From positions 41,046-105,045 of the forward strand of contig PKTN01000010.1 in NCBI GenBank assembly GCA_002869185.1: a stretch of 64,000 bases of DNA, in the 5' to 3' direction. Of this stretch, positions 18,050 to 29,632 are shown piece after piece. Source of the DNA: Denitrovibrio sp. GTDB lineage: Bacteria > Chrysiogenota > Deferribacteres > Deferribacterales > Geovibrionaceae. Made by a program: the position numbers and the translations under genes. Positions within the stretch are counted from its first letter, which is position 1. Every line of letters begins with the position of its first letter. The notes beneath the pieces were generated by a model. That model was not told where the DNA came from, searched no databases, and saw only the letters and a list, made by a program, of their open reading frames with translations.

Positions 18050-18457
18050 ATGAGTTTCTTTGATATATTAGGAGTCGCAGGAACAGGGATGAGTGCTCAA
18101 AGGATCAGAATTAGTTCTGTTTCTGCAAATCTTGCGAATGTAAATACAACAAGAACAGAAGACGGCGGCCCTTACCAGAGGCGGGATGTAGTCTTTAAAC
18201 ATATTCTTGAAGGTGAATTAGCAGGCGGAGTTAAGGTAACAGAGGTTGTGAAAGATGAAAAACCGCCGATATTAAAGTATGAACCTGGTCACCCAGATGC
18301 TGATGAAGAGGGGTATGTTGCATTTCCAAACATTAACCCTATTGAAGAGATGGTGAACATGCTTGAAGCTTCTAAAAGTTATGAAGCCAACGCTACTGTG
18401 CTTTCCACTGCAAAACAGCTTGCAATGAAGGCACTCACTATAGGAAAAGCTCAATAA
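18050..18457 (+). CDS. flgC: flagellar basal body rod protein FlgC
   Basis: Second proximal rod protein, 135 residues. The family motifs are SANLANVNTTRTEDGGPYQR near the N-terminus and the C-terminal EEMVNMLEASKSYEANATVL helix shared by rod and hook proteins. Eleven bases separate it from flgB and its RBS is AAGGGGTAG, so the two are co-transcribed. It is exported through the flagellar type III apparatus encoded downstream. Confidence 0.97.
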   Translation: MSFFDILGVAGTGMSAQRIRISSVSANLANVNTTRTEDGGPYQRRDVVFKHILEGELAGGVKVTEVVKDEKPPILKYEPGHPDADEEGYVAFPNINPIEEMVNMLEASKSYEANATVLSTAKQLAMKALTIGKAQ

Positions 18458-18545
18458 ATGGGTTGTGTTATTAGGGGAATATATACTATATTAGATAAGA
18501 GTATACATATGTTTTCTCATGTAAACTCAGAGCAGGGGTAATAGT

Positions 18546-18851
18546 ATGTCTGAGATCAACAGTATAAATTTTTTACTGCCGAACAAATTGGATACATCAA
18601 AGACTTCTCAAGCGGTAAAGCCTGAGGCGTCTGTTGATTTTTCCAGTATGTTTAAGGACGCTCTTAAGGACGTTAACGGTGCTCAATTGGAAGCGGATGA
18701 CGCTGTCCAAAAGGTACTTACTGGCGAGACAAACGATATACACTCTACTATGATTGCTCTGCAAAAGGCTGACGTATCTCTTAAGATGATGCTTGAGGTT
18801 CGTAATAAGATAATGACAGCCTACCAAGAGGTTATGAGAACACAAATCTAA
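18546..18851 (+). CDS. fliE: flagellar hook-basal body complex protein FliE
   Basis: Adaptor between the MS ring (FliF) and the rod, 101 residues. The conserved C-terminal region (ADVSLKMMLEVRNKIMTAYQ, then EVMRTQI) is diagnostic. An 88-bp gap separates it from flgC and contains a short inverted repeat (AGTATACATATG... region) but no terminator, so it is probably still in the same transcript. RBS CAGGGGTAA precedes the ATG. Confidence 0.95.
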   Translation: MSEINSINFLLPNKLDTSKTSQAVKPEASVDFSSMFKDALKDVNGAQLEADDAVQKVLTGETNDIHSTMIALQKADVSLKMMLEVRNKIMTAYQEVMRTQI

Positions 18852-18868
18852 TATGAGAGAGAGGGTGT

Positions 18869-20539
18869 ATGGCTCTCAGCGATATAGTATCCCAGTTTAA
18901 AGAAACTTATTTCAAATTGTCTATACTTCAGAAAGTATCGGTGGCTGCCGCACTGGCAGCTGTTTTTATATCTGTTGCCGTTATCGTTTTCTGGGCAAAC
19001 AGACCAGTCTATAAAACACTCTTCGCAGGGCTTGCACAGGACGATGCAGCCTCTGTTATAGAAAACCTAAAAGATCAAAAGATACCTTACAAGATTGAAG
19101 ATGGTGGTGGAAAGATTACGATTCCTAATGAGTTCGTATATGAAACCAGACTTAATCTTGCCAGAGAAGGAATACCTCGTGGTGGTGGTGCAGGTCTAGA
19201 GCTTTTTGATAAATCAAGCTTTGGTATGACTGAATTCATGCAGAACGTTAGTTATCAGCGTGCACTTCAAGGTGAGCTTTCAAGAACAATCACTTCACTT
19301 AAAGAGATACAAGAAGCGAGAGTACACATTACAGTGCCTAAAGATAGGCTTTTCATCTCTGACGAGGAATCGTCTAAAGCCGCTGTGGTTCTCAGACTTC
19401 GTGGTGGTTCAGCCTTAAGTAGAGAGAAAGTAAGGGCTATAGCTTCCCTCGTCTCTGGTGCCGTAAAAGGTCTTCAGCCTGAAAATGTTCAAATAGTAGA
19501 TACTCAGGGTAGACTTCTCAGTGAGTTCCTTGATGACGAAGGGGCACCGCTCCTTATGACTCAGACCCAGCTAGAATACACAAAAAAGATTGAGCGTGAT
19601 CTTGAAAATAAAGTTAATCAAATACTATCTGCTACTCTCGGTAAAGGGAACGCTGTTGCGAAAGTAACTGCTGAGATAGATTTTAATAAGCGTGACACAA
19701 CCAAAGAAGAATACGACCCTAACCCTGTACTACGTTCACAACAATCATTAGAAATATCAAGCCTTAATAAACCAGATGGAGCAGAAGGCATCCCTGGTGT
19801 TCAGTCTAATCTTGCTGAACCGACAATCGGTTCTGGTGGGAATAAACAAGAATACAATAAGGCTGAAGAGACTCAGAACTTTGAAATAAGCAAGACTGTT
19901 ACAGTTGAACAGAAAGCTTATGGTACTATAGATAGAATTACTGTTGCTGTTGTTGTTGATAATAGAAAATCAAAAGAGAAGAGCGAAGATGGTAAAGATG
20001 ATGTTATCGTAAGTAAGCCTAGGACAGAAGACGAGATGCGTTCCATAAGAAATCTTGTCGCTATGGCAGTTGGTTATAGCGAGCCAAGAGGAGATCAAGT
20101 CGAAGTCTCTAATATCTCTTTTGATACCACAGTAAAAGACCAGCAGTATGATACCCTTAAAAGGGAGAGAACTATGGAACTTGTTGGTGTGATCTCAAAA
20201 TACCTTCTTGCGGCTCTTATAATTGTACTTTTTTACTTCCTTGTTATCCGTAAGATTCTCAGCAGACTCGACAAACCAGTTACTGTTCACGAAGATGGGT
20301 CTATCACTTATGGTAAAGTTGACGGTGACGTTGGTATTGATATTACAATTGATGATACTTACCCTAAATCACTCGAAGATCTCGAAAGGGAGATTGAGTC
20401 TGAACTTGATGAAAGCTCACCACTTGATGTTGATACTGTTAAATCTAAAGTTATGCTTAAGAAGATAGAAGAATTCGCTGCCGAAGACCCTGATGCTATG
20501 GCAAGCTTGTTGAAAACGCTTATGAGAGGGGATGGCTAG
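18869..20539 (+). CDS. fliF: flagellar MS-ring protein FliF
   Basis: Inner-membrane MS-ring protein, 556 residues. There is a transmembrane helix at about 23-45 and a second at about 435-457, flanking the periplasmic ring-building domains (YKTLFAGLAQDDAASVIENL, GIPRGGGAGLELFDKSSFGM, YQRALQGELSRTI). The cytosolic tail ends in an acidic segment and a FliG-binding C-terminus (MLKKIEEFAAEDPDAMASLL). The GTG/ATG region has RBS GAGAGAGG. fliG follows 6 bp later. Confidence 0.97.
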   Translation: MALSDIVSQFKETYFKLSILQKVSVAAALAAVFISVAVIVFWANRPVYKTLFAGLAQDDAASVIENLKDQKIPYKIEDGGGKITIPNEFVYETRLNLAREGIPRGGGAGLELFDKSSFGMTEFMQNVSYQRALQGELSRTITSLKEIQEARVHITVPKDRLFISDEESSKAAVVLRLRGGSALSREKVRAIASLVSGAVKGLQPENVQIVDTQGRLLSEFLDDEGAPLLMTQTQLEYTKKIERDLENKVNQILSATLGKGNAVAKVTAEIDFNKRDTTKEEYDPNPVLRSQQSLEISSLNKPDGAEGIPGVQSNLAEPTIGSGGNKQEYNKAEETQNFEISKTVTVEQKAYGTIDRITVAVVVDNRKSKEKSEDGKDDVIVSKPRTEDEMRSIRNLVAMAVGYSEPRGDQVEVSNISFDTTVKDQQYDTLKRERTMELVGVISKYLLAALIIVLFYFLVIRKILSRLDKPVTVHEDGSITYGKVDGDVGIDITIDDTYPKSLEDLEREIESELDESSPLDVDTVKSKVMLKKIEEFAAEDPDAMASLLKTLMRGDG

Positions 20540-20545
20540 ATTATT

Positions 20546-21541
20546 ATGAATGAAGAAGGAATGAAACGTGCTGCCGCTATTATGATCGCCCTCGGTGAAG
20601 ATGTGACATCTCCAGTCCTTGCCGCTATGGATGAAGAGGAAGTTAGCGAACTTACGAAGGTTATCGCTACTACTGCCATAGTGTCTCCTGATAAGATGGA
20701 TGAATATATAGAAGATTTTTATAATATGATGCTAGCTAAAAAGTTCATCGCAAAGGGTGGACTTGACTATGCTAAATCTGTTCTCGTGAAGTCACTCGGA
20801 CCTGAGAGAGCTAGAAAGATCATTGATAGGTTGACAAAGATGCTCGAGCAGTCCTCAGGCTTTGACTTCCTCTCTAAGATCGACCCTAAACAGCTTGCTA
20901 AGTTTATCCAAACAGAGCACCCTCAGACAATCGCACTTATACTTGCACACCTTGATCCTTCACAGGCAGCAGAGTCACTCGCTCAGCTCCCAGAAGATAT
21001 GAAGGCTGATATTACATTGCGTATATCAAACCTTCAGGATATATCCCCGTCCGTTGTTAAAACCCTTGCAAGGGTTCTTGAAGAAAGATTTGAGTCACTA
21101 TCATCTTACAATGTTGAGGTTGGTGGTGTTAAGTCTGTTGCTGAGATTTTCAACAGGATGGATAGAATTACTAGTAAATCAACTCTTGAAAAGCTGGAAA
21201 AAGAAGATCCAGAATTAGTACAAGCCATCAGAGATATGATGTTCGTTTTCGAAGATATCAAAGTTCTCAACGATGTTGCACTACAGGAGATTCTCAAAAA
21301 AGCAGACAAAAAAGCTCTTACACTTGCCCTCAAGGGTACAGACCCAGAGACTCAGGAACGTTTTTTCAAGAATATGTCAGCCCGTGCTGTAGAGACCATG
21401 AAAGAAGAGATGGAATACATGGGGCCTATTAAACTGAAAGAGGTTGAAAAAGCTCAACACGAAATCGTTGCTATTGTTCGTGAACTTGACGAAGAGGGTG
21501 TTATCAGTATCGGCGGTGGAGAAGAGGATGAATACGTCTAG
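20546..21541 (+). CDS. fliG: flagellar motor switch protein FliG
   Basis: Rotor component that generates torque and, with FliM/FliN, switches direction. At 331 residues it has the three armadillo-like domains: N-terminal FliF-binding (KRAAAIMIALGEDVTSPVLA), middle domain with the EHPQ motif (QTEHPQTIALILAHLDPSQA), and the C-terminal torque domain with alternating charged residues (DVALQEILKKADKKALTLAL). Codon usage and length are normal. A 201-bp repeat-containing gap, unusual inside this tight operon, separates it from fliH. Confidence 0.97.
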   Translation: MNEEGMKRAAAIMIALGEDVTSPVLAAMDEEEVSELTKVIATTAIVSPDKMDEYIEDFYNMMLAKKFIAKGGLDYAKSVLVKSLGPERARKIIDRLTKMLEQSSGFDFLSKIDPKQLAKFIQTEHPQTIALILAHLDPSQAAESLAQLPEDMKADITLRISNLQDISPSVVKTLARVLEERFESLSSYNVEVGGVKSVAEIFNRMDRITSKSTLEKLEKEDPELVQAIRDMMFVFEDIKVLNDVALQEILKKADKKALTLALKGTDPETQERFFKNMSARAVETMKEEMEYMGPIKLKEVEKAQHEIVAIVRELDEEGVISIGGGEEDEYV

Positions 21542-21569
21542 CATACTGGCTCTTTTGCCTAGCTTCTGC

Positions 21570-21650
21570 GTTGAGAAATGCTGCAAAATGCTCACATATT
21601 TTAATATATGCTCCGCTTTTTCGCATTTTTCGCCTTGAATCTAACCAAAA
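21570..21650 (+). repeat. interspersed intergenic repeat, family 1 (copy 1)
   Basis: Core CTGCAAAATGCTCAC then ATATGCTCCGCTTTTTCG, shared with a second copy at 33565-33635 (about three quarters of positions match by eye over 75 bp, conserved cores identical except one base). Both copies are in intergenic DNA. The minus strand of both can be read as KSGAY..I.EHFA.F, which is probably an accidental frame of the repeat, not a gene. Confidence 0.75.
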
Positions 21651-21683
21651 TAGCTCAGTATTAACGTAAACGTATAAAAGATT

Positions 21684-21717
21684 GTCACTGCGAGTATCAT
21701 CGCGACGTGGCAATCTC
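21684..21717 (+). repeat. intergenic repeat of the CACTGCGAG...GGCAATCTC class
   Basis: GTCACTGCGAG ... CGCGACGTGG CAATCTC. From general knowledge this resembles a palindromic intergenic repeat found across many bacterial phyla. It sits within the fliG-fliH gap next to the family-1 repeat, so two unrelated repeat types occupy one gap in an otherwise compact operon. Confidence 0.65.
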
Positions 21718-21742
21718 TTAATGTAAAATATCAAGGTAGCTC

Positions 21743-22609
21743 ATGTCTAAAAAAGTCATAAAAGACGAATTTGTAAGATCAGATAAACTAAAACACTTCG
21801 GTTTTGAGGTATATGAGACAGTCGAGCTGGGCGAAAAGAAGAAAAAGCTCGAGAAAGTCGGCGAGATGGAATACGAACCTGGTGAGATTAATAGTACTGT
21901 CGCTAACTTCGATGATGATATCGAGATGGGACGTGCAATTATCGTTCAAGATAGACAGGTTAAGTCTCAAAAATTTGCTCCCAAAGAATTCAATGAACCA
22001 CCAGTAAATGAAAAGAAAGAAGAACCCGAACCTGAGATAGAAGAGGTTGCGGAACCTGAGCCACCTGCTATAACAGAGGCCGACTTAAATGCGGCTAGGG
22101 CTGAAGGGAAGAAGGCGGGTTATAACGAAGGGCACACTCAAGGTAAGCAAGAGGGCATAACTGAATGCCAGAGAGCTTATGAAGCTCAACAGGGCGAATA
22201 TATGGGTGGTTTACAAAATACATATCAAACTGTTATCGCAGAAGTTCAGAAGTTTACTCAAGCAGTAGACCAGCTAGATGAGGCTCTACCTGAGATTCTT
22301 ATCAGTATGGTTAAAGATATTGTGGGCGAGGAACGCAAAATCAATGATGACGTTGTCGCCTCTATCGCTAAGAAATCACTTAGCCACCTTAGAGAACTTG
22401 AGAAAGTAGTCTTTCTTGTCCATCCTGATGACATAGAAAGCATGAAAATAGAATTTCCTGATTATGAGACTGAAGTTGATAAATCAGTTATAAAAGGGAG
22501 CCTAAAGGTCGCCACCAATATTGGTGAGATGAACTTTAGTATAGAAAGAATGTTGGAAGAATTTGTGGATAGAATACATGAAGAATTTAGCCCGACTCAA
22601 GAGGGTTGA
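21743..22609 (+). CDS. fliH: flagellar assembly protein FliH
   Basis: Regulator of the FliI ATPase in the flagellar export apparatus, 288 residues. It has an acidic Glu/Pro-rich segment (about 95-115), Ala/Glu/Gly-rich repeats with GxxxG-like spacing (AARAEGKKAGYNEGHTQGKQ, about 118-137) typical of FliH, and the C-terminal stator-like domain that binds FliI (KVVFLVHPDDIESMK onwards). The RBS is AAGGTAG. It overlaps the fliI start, indicating translational coupling. Confidence 0.9.
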   Translation: MSKKVIKDEFVRSDKLKHFGFEVYETVELGEKKKKLEKVGEMEYEPGEINSTVANFDDDIEMGRAIIVQDRQVKSQKFAPKEFNEPPVNEKKEEPEPEIEEVAEPEPPAITEADLNAARAEGKKAGYNEGHTQGKQEGITECQRAYEAQQGEYMGGLQNTYQTVIAEVQKFTQAVDQLDEALPEILISMVKDIVGEERKINDDVVASIAKKSLSHLRELEKVVFLVHPDDIESMKIEFPDYETEVDKSVIKGSLKVATNIGEMNFSIERMLEEFVDRIHEEFSPTQEG

Positions 22610-23888
22610 TCACAAGGCTTCCCTCAAAATAAAAGGTAAAGTAACGAAGATCGTAGGGCTCACTATTGAGGCTGATGGACCACTGCTAGGTATTGGTACT
22701 AGGTGCAACATAGAGAGTATCGATGGTCGAGTTATATTGGCTGAGATTGTAGGATTTAAAGACGATCGTGTCGTGTTGATGCCATACGGTGAGAACGAAG
22801 GGATAGCCCCTGGTAGTGCTGTTACAAACGAATCTTATGGTAACACTGTAAAAGTTTCTGATAAACTACTCGGCAGGGTTCTTGACGGACTAGGCAACCC
22901 ACTTGACGGGAAAGGTCCTATAACTGATTTTGAACTTGTTAATGTGTATAACTCACCTCCTCAGGCTCTAGAAAGAGAGATAATTAATACTCCTGTTTCA
23001 ACAGGGATCAAAACCATTGATAACTTAATAACTATCGGAAAAGGGCAAAGGGTCGGCATATTTGCTGGTTCTGGTGTTGGTAAATCGGTGACACTTGGTA
23101 TGATAGCCAGAAATAGTGACGCAGACGTTAACGTTATCGCCCTTATTGGTGAGCGTGGTCGTGAGGTGCGCGAGTTTATCGAGCGTGACCTTGGCGAAGA
23201 GGGTCTTAAACGTAGCGTACTTGTGATTGCTACATCTGACCAGTCCGCACTTGTTAGAAAACTTGGTGCTTTTGTTGGTACCGCTATCGCTGAGTATTTC
23301 CGTTCTAAGGGCTTGAATGTTATGCTGATGATGGATTCCGTTACACGTTTTGCTATGGCACAACGAGAGATAGGTCTCACTGTTGGCGAACCACCAACCA
23401 CAAGAGGTTACACACCATCAGTTTTTAGTCTATTGCCTAAGCTCTTAGAAAGAGCTGGTACACAAAAAGGACAGGGAAACATTACTGGTCTTTATACAGT
23501 CCTCGTTGAGGCTGATGACATGAACGACCCTATTGGTGACTCTGTAAGATCTATTATCGACGGTCACATCATACTATCTCGACCACTGGCAGCAAAAAAC
23601 CATTATCCAGCTATAGACGTTCTAAACAGTGCCAGCCGACTTATGAAGGAGATAGTGTCTGGAAAACAATATGACAGTGCGGGGCGTTTACGTGACCTGC
23701 TTGCTACATATAATGAGGCGGAAGACCTTATTAATATCGGTGCATATGTGAAGGGGAGTAACCCTAAGATCGATGAATCTATTGCGAAAATTAATATGAT
23801 AAATAACTTTCTAAGGCAGGGTATAGACGACTCTATCAGTTTTGAAGAGAGCGCAAAACTGCTTGAAGAAATCATAGTTAGCAAATGA
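22578..23888 (+). CDS. fliI: flagellum-specific ATP synthase FliI
   Basis: Hexameric ATPase that energises unloading of flagellar export substrates. Walker A GIFAGSGVGKS, the GERGREVREFIERDLGEEG signature and Walker B VMLMMDSVTRFAMAQRE are all present, along with the N-terminal beta barrel (IKGKVTKIVGLTIEADGP). I choose the ATG at 22578 because it matches the usual FliI N-terminus; an in-frame TTG at 22563 with GGAAG upstream is possible. It overlaps fliH by 32 bp and fliJ by 4 bp (ATGA). Confidence 0.96.
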   Translation: MKNLARLKRVDHKASLKIKGKVTKIVGLTIEADGPLLGIGTRCNIESIDGRVILAEIVGFKDDRVVLMPYGENEGIAPGSAVTNESYGNTVKVSDKLLGRVLDGLGNPLDGKGPITDFELVNVYNSPPQALEREIINTPVSTGIKTIDNLITIGKGQRVGIFAGSGVGKSVTLGMIARNSDADVNVIALIGERGREVREFIERDLGEEGLKRSVLVIATSDQSALVRKLGAFVGTAIAEYFRSKGLNVMLMMDSVTRFAMAQREIGLTVGEPPTTRGYTPSVFSLLPKLLERAGTQKGQGNITGLYTVLVEADDMNDPIGDSVRSIIDGHIILSRPLAAKNHYPAIDVLNSASRLMKEIVSGKQYDSAGRLRDLLATYNEAEDLINIGAYVKGSNPKIDESIAKINMINNFLRQGIDDSISFEESAKLLEEIIVSK

Positions 23889-24313
23889 AAAAGAATTTTA
23901 GGTTACAGAAAATTCTCGAGTATAGGGAGAGGATTGTTGACCTTGAGAAGAATAAGCTTGCAGAAATCAACGGTAAGCTTACTAATACGAATAATAAAAT
24001 CAAGACTACTGATACAGAGATAACTAAGCAGGTGGATGATAGGCAAACTGCTGAAAATATGTTTAAGATCATGTATGATAAATATATAAAGAAATTGACC
24101 TACGAGAAGACCGAACTAATTAAGCTGAAGAAACAACTTGAGCTGAACATAGAGCTTCAAAAAAAGAAGGTCATGGAAGCTATTGAGAGACATAAAATTA
24201 TGCAGAAGCTGAAAGATCAGCATGTAGAAAACTATAGAATGTTTCTTAATAAAGAAGAGATGAAGATGATAGACGAACTAGCAGTGACAAGGAGTGCAAG
24301 AAATGAAGATTAA
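23885..24313 (+). CDS. fliJ: flagellar export chaperone FliJ
   Basis: Small protein of 142 residues, nearly all coiled coil (KFRLQKILEYRERIVDLEKN-type heptads, Lys/Glu rich), which in FliJ inserts in the FliI hexamer and contacts FlhA. Identity rests on position directly after fliI (ATGA overlap), length and the N-terminal FRLQKILEYRE motif typical of FliJ. Sequence conservation in this family is low. Confidence 0.88.
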   Translation: MKKNFRLQKILEYRERIVDLEKNKLAEINGKLTNTNNKIKTTDTEITKQVDDRQTAENMFKIMYDKYIKKLTYEKTELIKLKKQLELNIELQKKKVMEAIERHKIMQKLKDQHVENYRMFLNKEEMKMIDELAVTRSARNED

Positions 24314-24794
24314 AACAGCTCTAATGCTGATAATAATATTGACTTTTAGTAGTACAGTGATGGCGGAGAGCCTTGCAAACCTGCAAGTGATAGCCCAAGA
24401 GCTAGAGAAGAGAAAGCTAGAACTCGATGATAGAGAGAAGAATCTCACTCAGAAAGAAGATCGTATGAAAGCTCTGGAAGATGAGCTTTTACAAAAAGAG
24501 AGCGAGCTTCGTAAACTTAAAGACACTATCTCTGCTAGATTAGATGAGATAAAAACTCAAGAGGATGAAAACCTTGATAAACTAGCTAAATTATACGCAT
24601 CGGCTAAGGCTAAATCATCTGCTGAGATTATCGCAAAGATGGATTTGGATAAGGCTGTCCAGCTTTTCCTTAGGATGAGCTCTATGACCGCAGGAAAGAT
24701 TATGTCTGCTATGGGGAAGAGTGATCCTGTCTTTGCAGCTAGAATTTCAAATAAACTGACACCTGATAGTATAAAAGGCGTTGATGAAGAATAA
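24303..24794 (+). CDS. motE: MotE-like flagellar stator-associated protein
   Basis: Exported or membrane-anchored coiled-coil protein of 163 residues: N-terminal signal/anchor (TALMLIIILTFSSTVMA), a heptad region (about 25-90) and a C-terminal MgtE-N-like bundle (KMDLDKAVQLFLRMSSMTAG, then KIMSAMGKSDPVFAARIS). This is the layout of MotE, a chaperone for the stator protein MotC/MotB. The ATG at 24303 has GGAG eight bases upstream and lies inside the fliJ end, making it the operon's next coupled gene. Confidence 0.8.
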   Translation: MKIKTALMLIIILTFSSTVMAESLANLQVIAQELEKRKLELDDREKNLTQKEDRMKALEDELLQKESELRKLKDTISARLDEIKTQEDENLDKLAKLYASAKAKSSAEIIAKMDLDKAVQLFLRMSSMTAGKIMSAMGKSDPVFAARISNKLTPDSIKGVDEE

Positions 24795-25392
24795 TCTTCT
24801 AAACCCATACGTTAAAGGTCTTTCTGATTGCGCACGTAGTGAACTTCACTTAGATGCAAAGGTTAAAAAGACCCCTTCGGTTGAACCTGATGTTGGCATG
24901 TTTTTAGAGTTTTTTACCAGAAGCATGAAGCCGACAAGCATACTAGAGCTTGGTTGCGGAATAGGTGTCTCATCTAGATATATGTCCGCTGGTGCTCCCA
25001 ATGCTCAGGTGACTGCTGTGGACTATAACAAGTCTAGGCTAGAGTTCGCATCTGAGTCTTGTAAAGATAATAAGCAAATAAATTTCGTTCTTTCTGATGT
25101 AATCAAATTCGTTAGAGAAGATAAATCTACATACGATCTGATATTTATTGATTCTATGAAGAAACAGTATCCGATAGTGTTGTATTATGCCCTAAAAAGG
25201 CTTAATGATGGTGGAGTTATCATCTTTGATGATGTTTTTATGTATGGCGACATTTTTAAGCAGGACTGCGAGTTACCTAGGAAATATCTACCAGTGGTGC
25301 TTGTCCTGCGAGAATTTATAAATAATATCAAACAAAACTACACACACACTCTGCTCCCTATTGGAAGCGGTGTTTTGATGGTTAGTAAATAG
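24784..25392 (+). CDS. SAM-dependent O-methyltransferase family protein
   Basis: Class I methyltransferase of about 202 residues, similar to the caffeoyl-CoA/catechol O-methyltransferase (YrrM-like) family. SAM motif I is ILELGCGIGVSSRYMS (about 54-69), the acidic end of strand 2 is AVDYNKSRLEFA, and motif IV is DLIFIDSMKKQYP; GGVIIFDDVFMYG follows. The ATG at 24784 overlaps the motE stop. Its position between flagellar and tRNA/rRNA modification genes says little about its substrate, which I cannot name. Confidence 0.85.
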   Translation: MKNNLLNPYVKGLSDCARSELHLDAKVKKTPSVEPDVGMFLEFFTRSMKPTSILELGCGIGVSSRYMSAGAPNAQVTAVDYNKSRLEFASESCKDNKQINFVLSDVIKFVREDKSTYDLIFIDSMKKQYPIVLYYALKRLNDGGVIIFDDVFMYGDIFKQDCELPRKYLPVVLVLREFINNIKQNYTHTLLPIGSGVLMVSK

Positions 25393-25400
25393 AGGGATAG

Positions 25401-28564
<3,164 letters not shown>

Positions 28565-28565
28565 A

Positions 28566-29375
28566 ATGTCAGATCGTATATATATCTTATCAGATGGAAC
28601 AGGTCAGAGTGCGATGAGTGTTATGAAGGCTACAATATTGCAGTTTGATAAGCCTGATGTAAAATTTACGGTTTATTCTATGGTCGATCGTGAAGACCAG
28701 CTAGTCTCTATCCTGAATAATGCAAAAATAGATAATTCTTTTATAGCCTACACTATGGTTACGAAAACATTCAGAAAGATAATTCGCAAGTATTGCGAAG
28801 AGAATAACTTGAAGAGTGTTGACCTGCTTGGTCCCGCTCTTGATTACCTTGAAGTATATCTCGGTACTGAGCAACTCCAGAAACCAGGTCTGCTTCGTAA
28901 AGTTGACGAAAAATATTTCAAACGTATTGAGGCGATGGAATTCACCCTTACCCATGATGATGGGAAGACGGTTAAGGGGATTGAAGAGGCTGACCTCGTT
29001 GTCCTTGGACTCTCTAGAACATCAAAGACTCCTACATCTTTCTTTCTTGCACAGCAGGGGTTTAAGGTTGTAAATATACCACTTGTTCCTGAAATTCCTA
29101 TACCTGAAGAGGTATTTAAGATCTAGCAACATAAGGTTGTTCTGCTTGTTATGGATCCTGAGGTGTTGCAGAAGGTTCGTAGTGCAAGGCTACGTCATTA
29201 CCGCACAAACAGTAACTATAATAAACTTCCAAAGATATTTTCAGAAGTTGAGTTTTGCTATGAGCTTATCCGCAAGAACCGCAAGTGGAGTATGATAGAC
29301 ACTACCAATAAATCCATCGAGGAGACTGCCAGAGAGATCATCCATACCGTCTTTGGTCGAGACATGGAACTTTAA
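28566..29375 (+). pseudogene. PEP synthase/PPDK regulatory protein (DUF299) interrupted by one in-frame TAG
   Basis: Bifunctional Ser/Thr kinase and pyrophosphorylase that controls PEP synthase or pyruvate phosphate dikinase (PpsR/RP1 family). The kinase P-loop-like site is absent by design; family motifs ILSDGTGQSA at the N-terminus, GIEEADLVVLGLSRTSKTP (about 140-158) and the C-terminal RSARLRHYR are seen. A TAG at 29124-29126 lies between PEEVFKI and QHKVVLLVMDPEVL; homologues usually have an acidic residue there, so GAG to TAG is a plausible origin. The frame is continuous for another 82 codons to 29375. ligA abuts it. A cryptic in-frame ATG (29151) could start a fragment lacking the catalytic half. 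Confidence 0.85.
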
Positions 29376-29408
29376 TCTGTCAGCACAGGCAGGCTATATT
29401 GTTAAGTG

Positions 29409-29506
29409 CTCTCTTGATGCAGGAAGCATCAACATTGCGTAGCAATGAGAGACCTTACACTAACTTGTTAGTGCAAGTCGAAAATTCAACTTCTATTACA
29501 GAAGTT
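29409..29506 (+). repeat. array of four adjacent hairpins
   Basis: Perfect stems follow one another: TTGATGC/GCATCAA (29414-29432), CATTGC/GCAATG (29433-29447), both enclosed by CTCTC/GAGAG; then CACTAAC/GTTAGTG (29458-29473) and AACTTCT/AGAAGTT (29488-29506). The first loop contains GCAGGAAG, also present in the hairpin insert at 34723-34754. No T tract follows any stem, so this is not a plain terminator. It lies between the PEP-synthase regulator and the NIT chemoreceptor. Confidence 0.6.
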
Positions 29507-29532
29507 TAATTCAACTTATCAGTGCCATTTTC

Positions 29533-29546
29533 TTGATATAAATCAA
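29533..29546. promoter_or_regulatory. perfect FNR/CRP-family box
   Basis: TTGAT-ATAA-ATCAA, an exact FNR consensus palindrome, centred at 29539.5. A TATAAT -10 box at 29566-29571 puts the transcription start around 29578-29581, so the box is centred near -41.5 (class II activator position). Confidence 0.75.
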
Positions 29547-29565
29547 ATTTCATAAAATACTTTTA

Positions 29566-29571
29566 TATAAT
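29566..29571 (+). promoter_or_regulatory. -10 element of the chemoreceptor promoter
   Basis: TATAAT, with the FNR-type box overlapping the place of the -35 element. It points to oxygen- or nitric-oxide-responsive activation of the NIT chemoreceptor. Confidence 0.6.
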
Positions 29572-29632
29572 GATATTTTTACTTATGCATAGGTGCTATT
29601 GTAGAAATGTAATCTAATATGGGGGCTGTATT

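Noticed and set aside
21504..21734. Minus-strand ORF with KSGAY..EHFA peptide as a gene
   Set aside because: It spans repeat DNA and recurs at 33270-33662 overlapping the rpmE region; no ribosome site or family resemblance.
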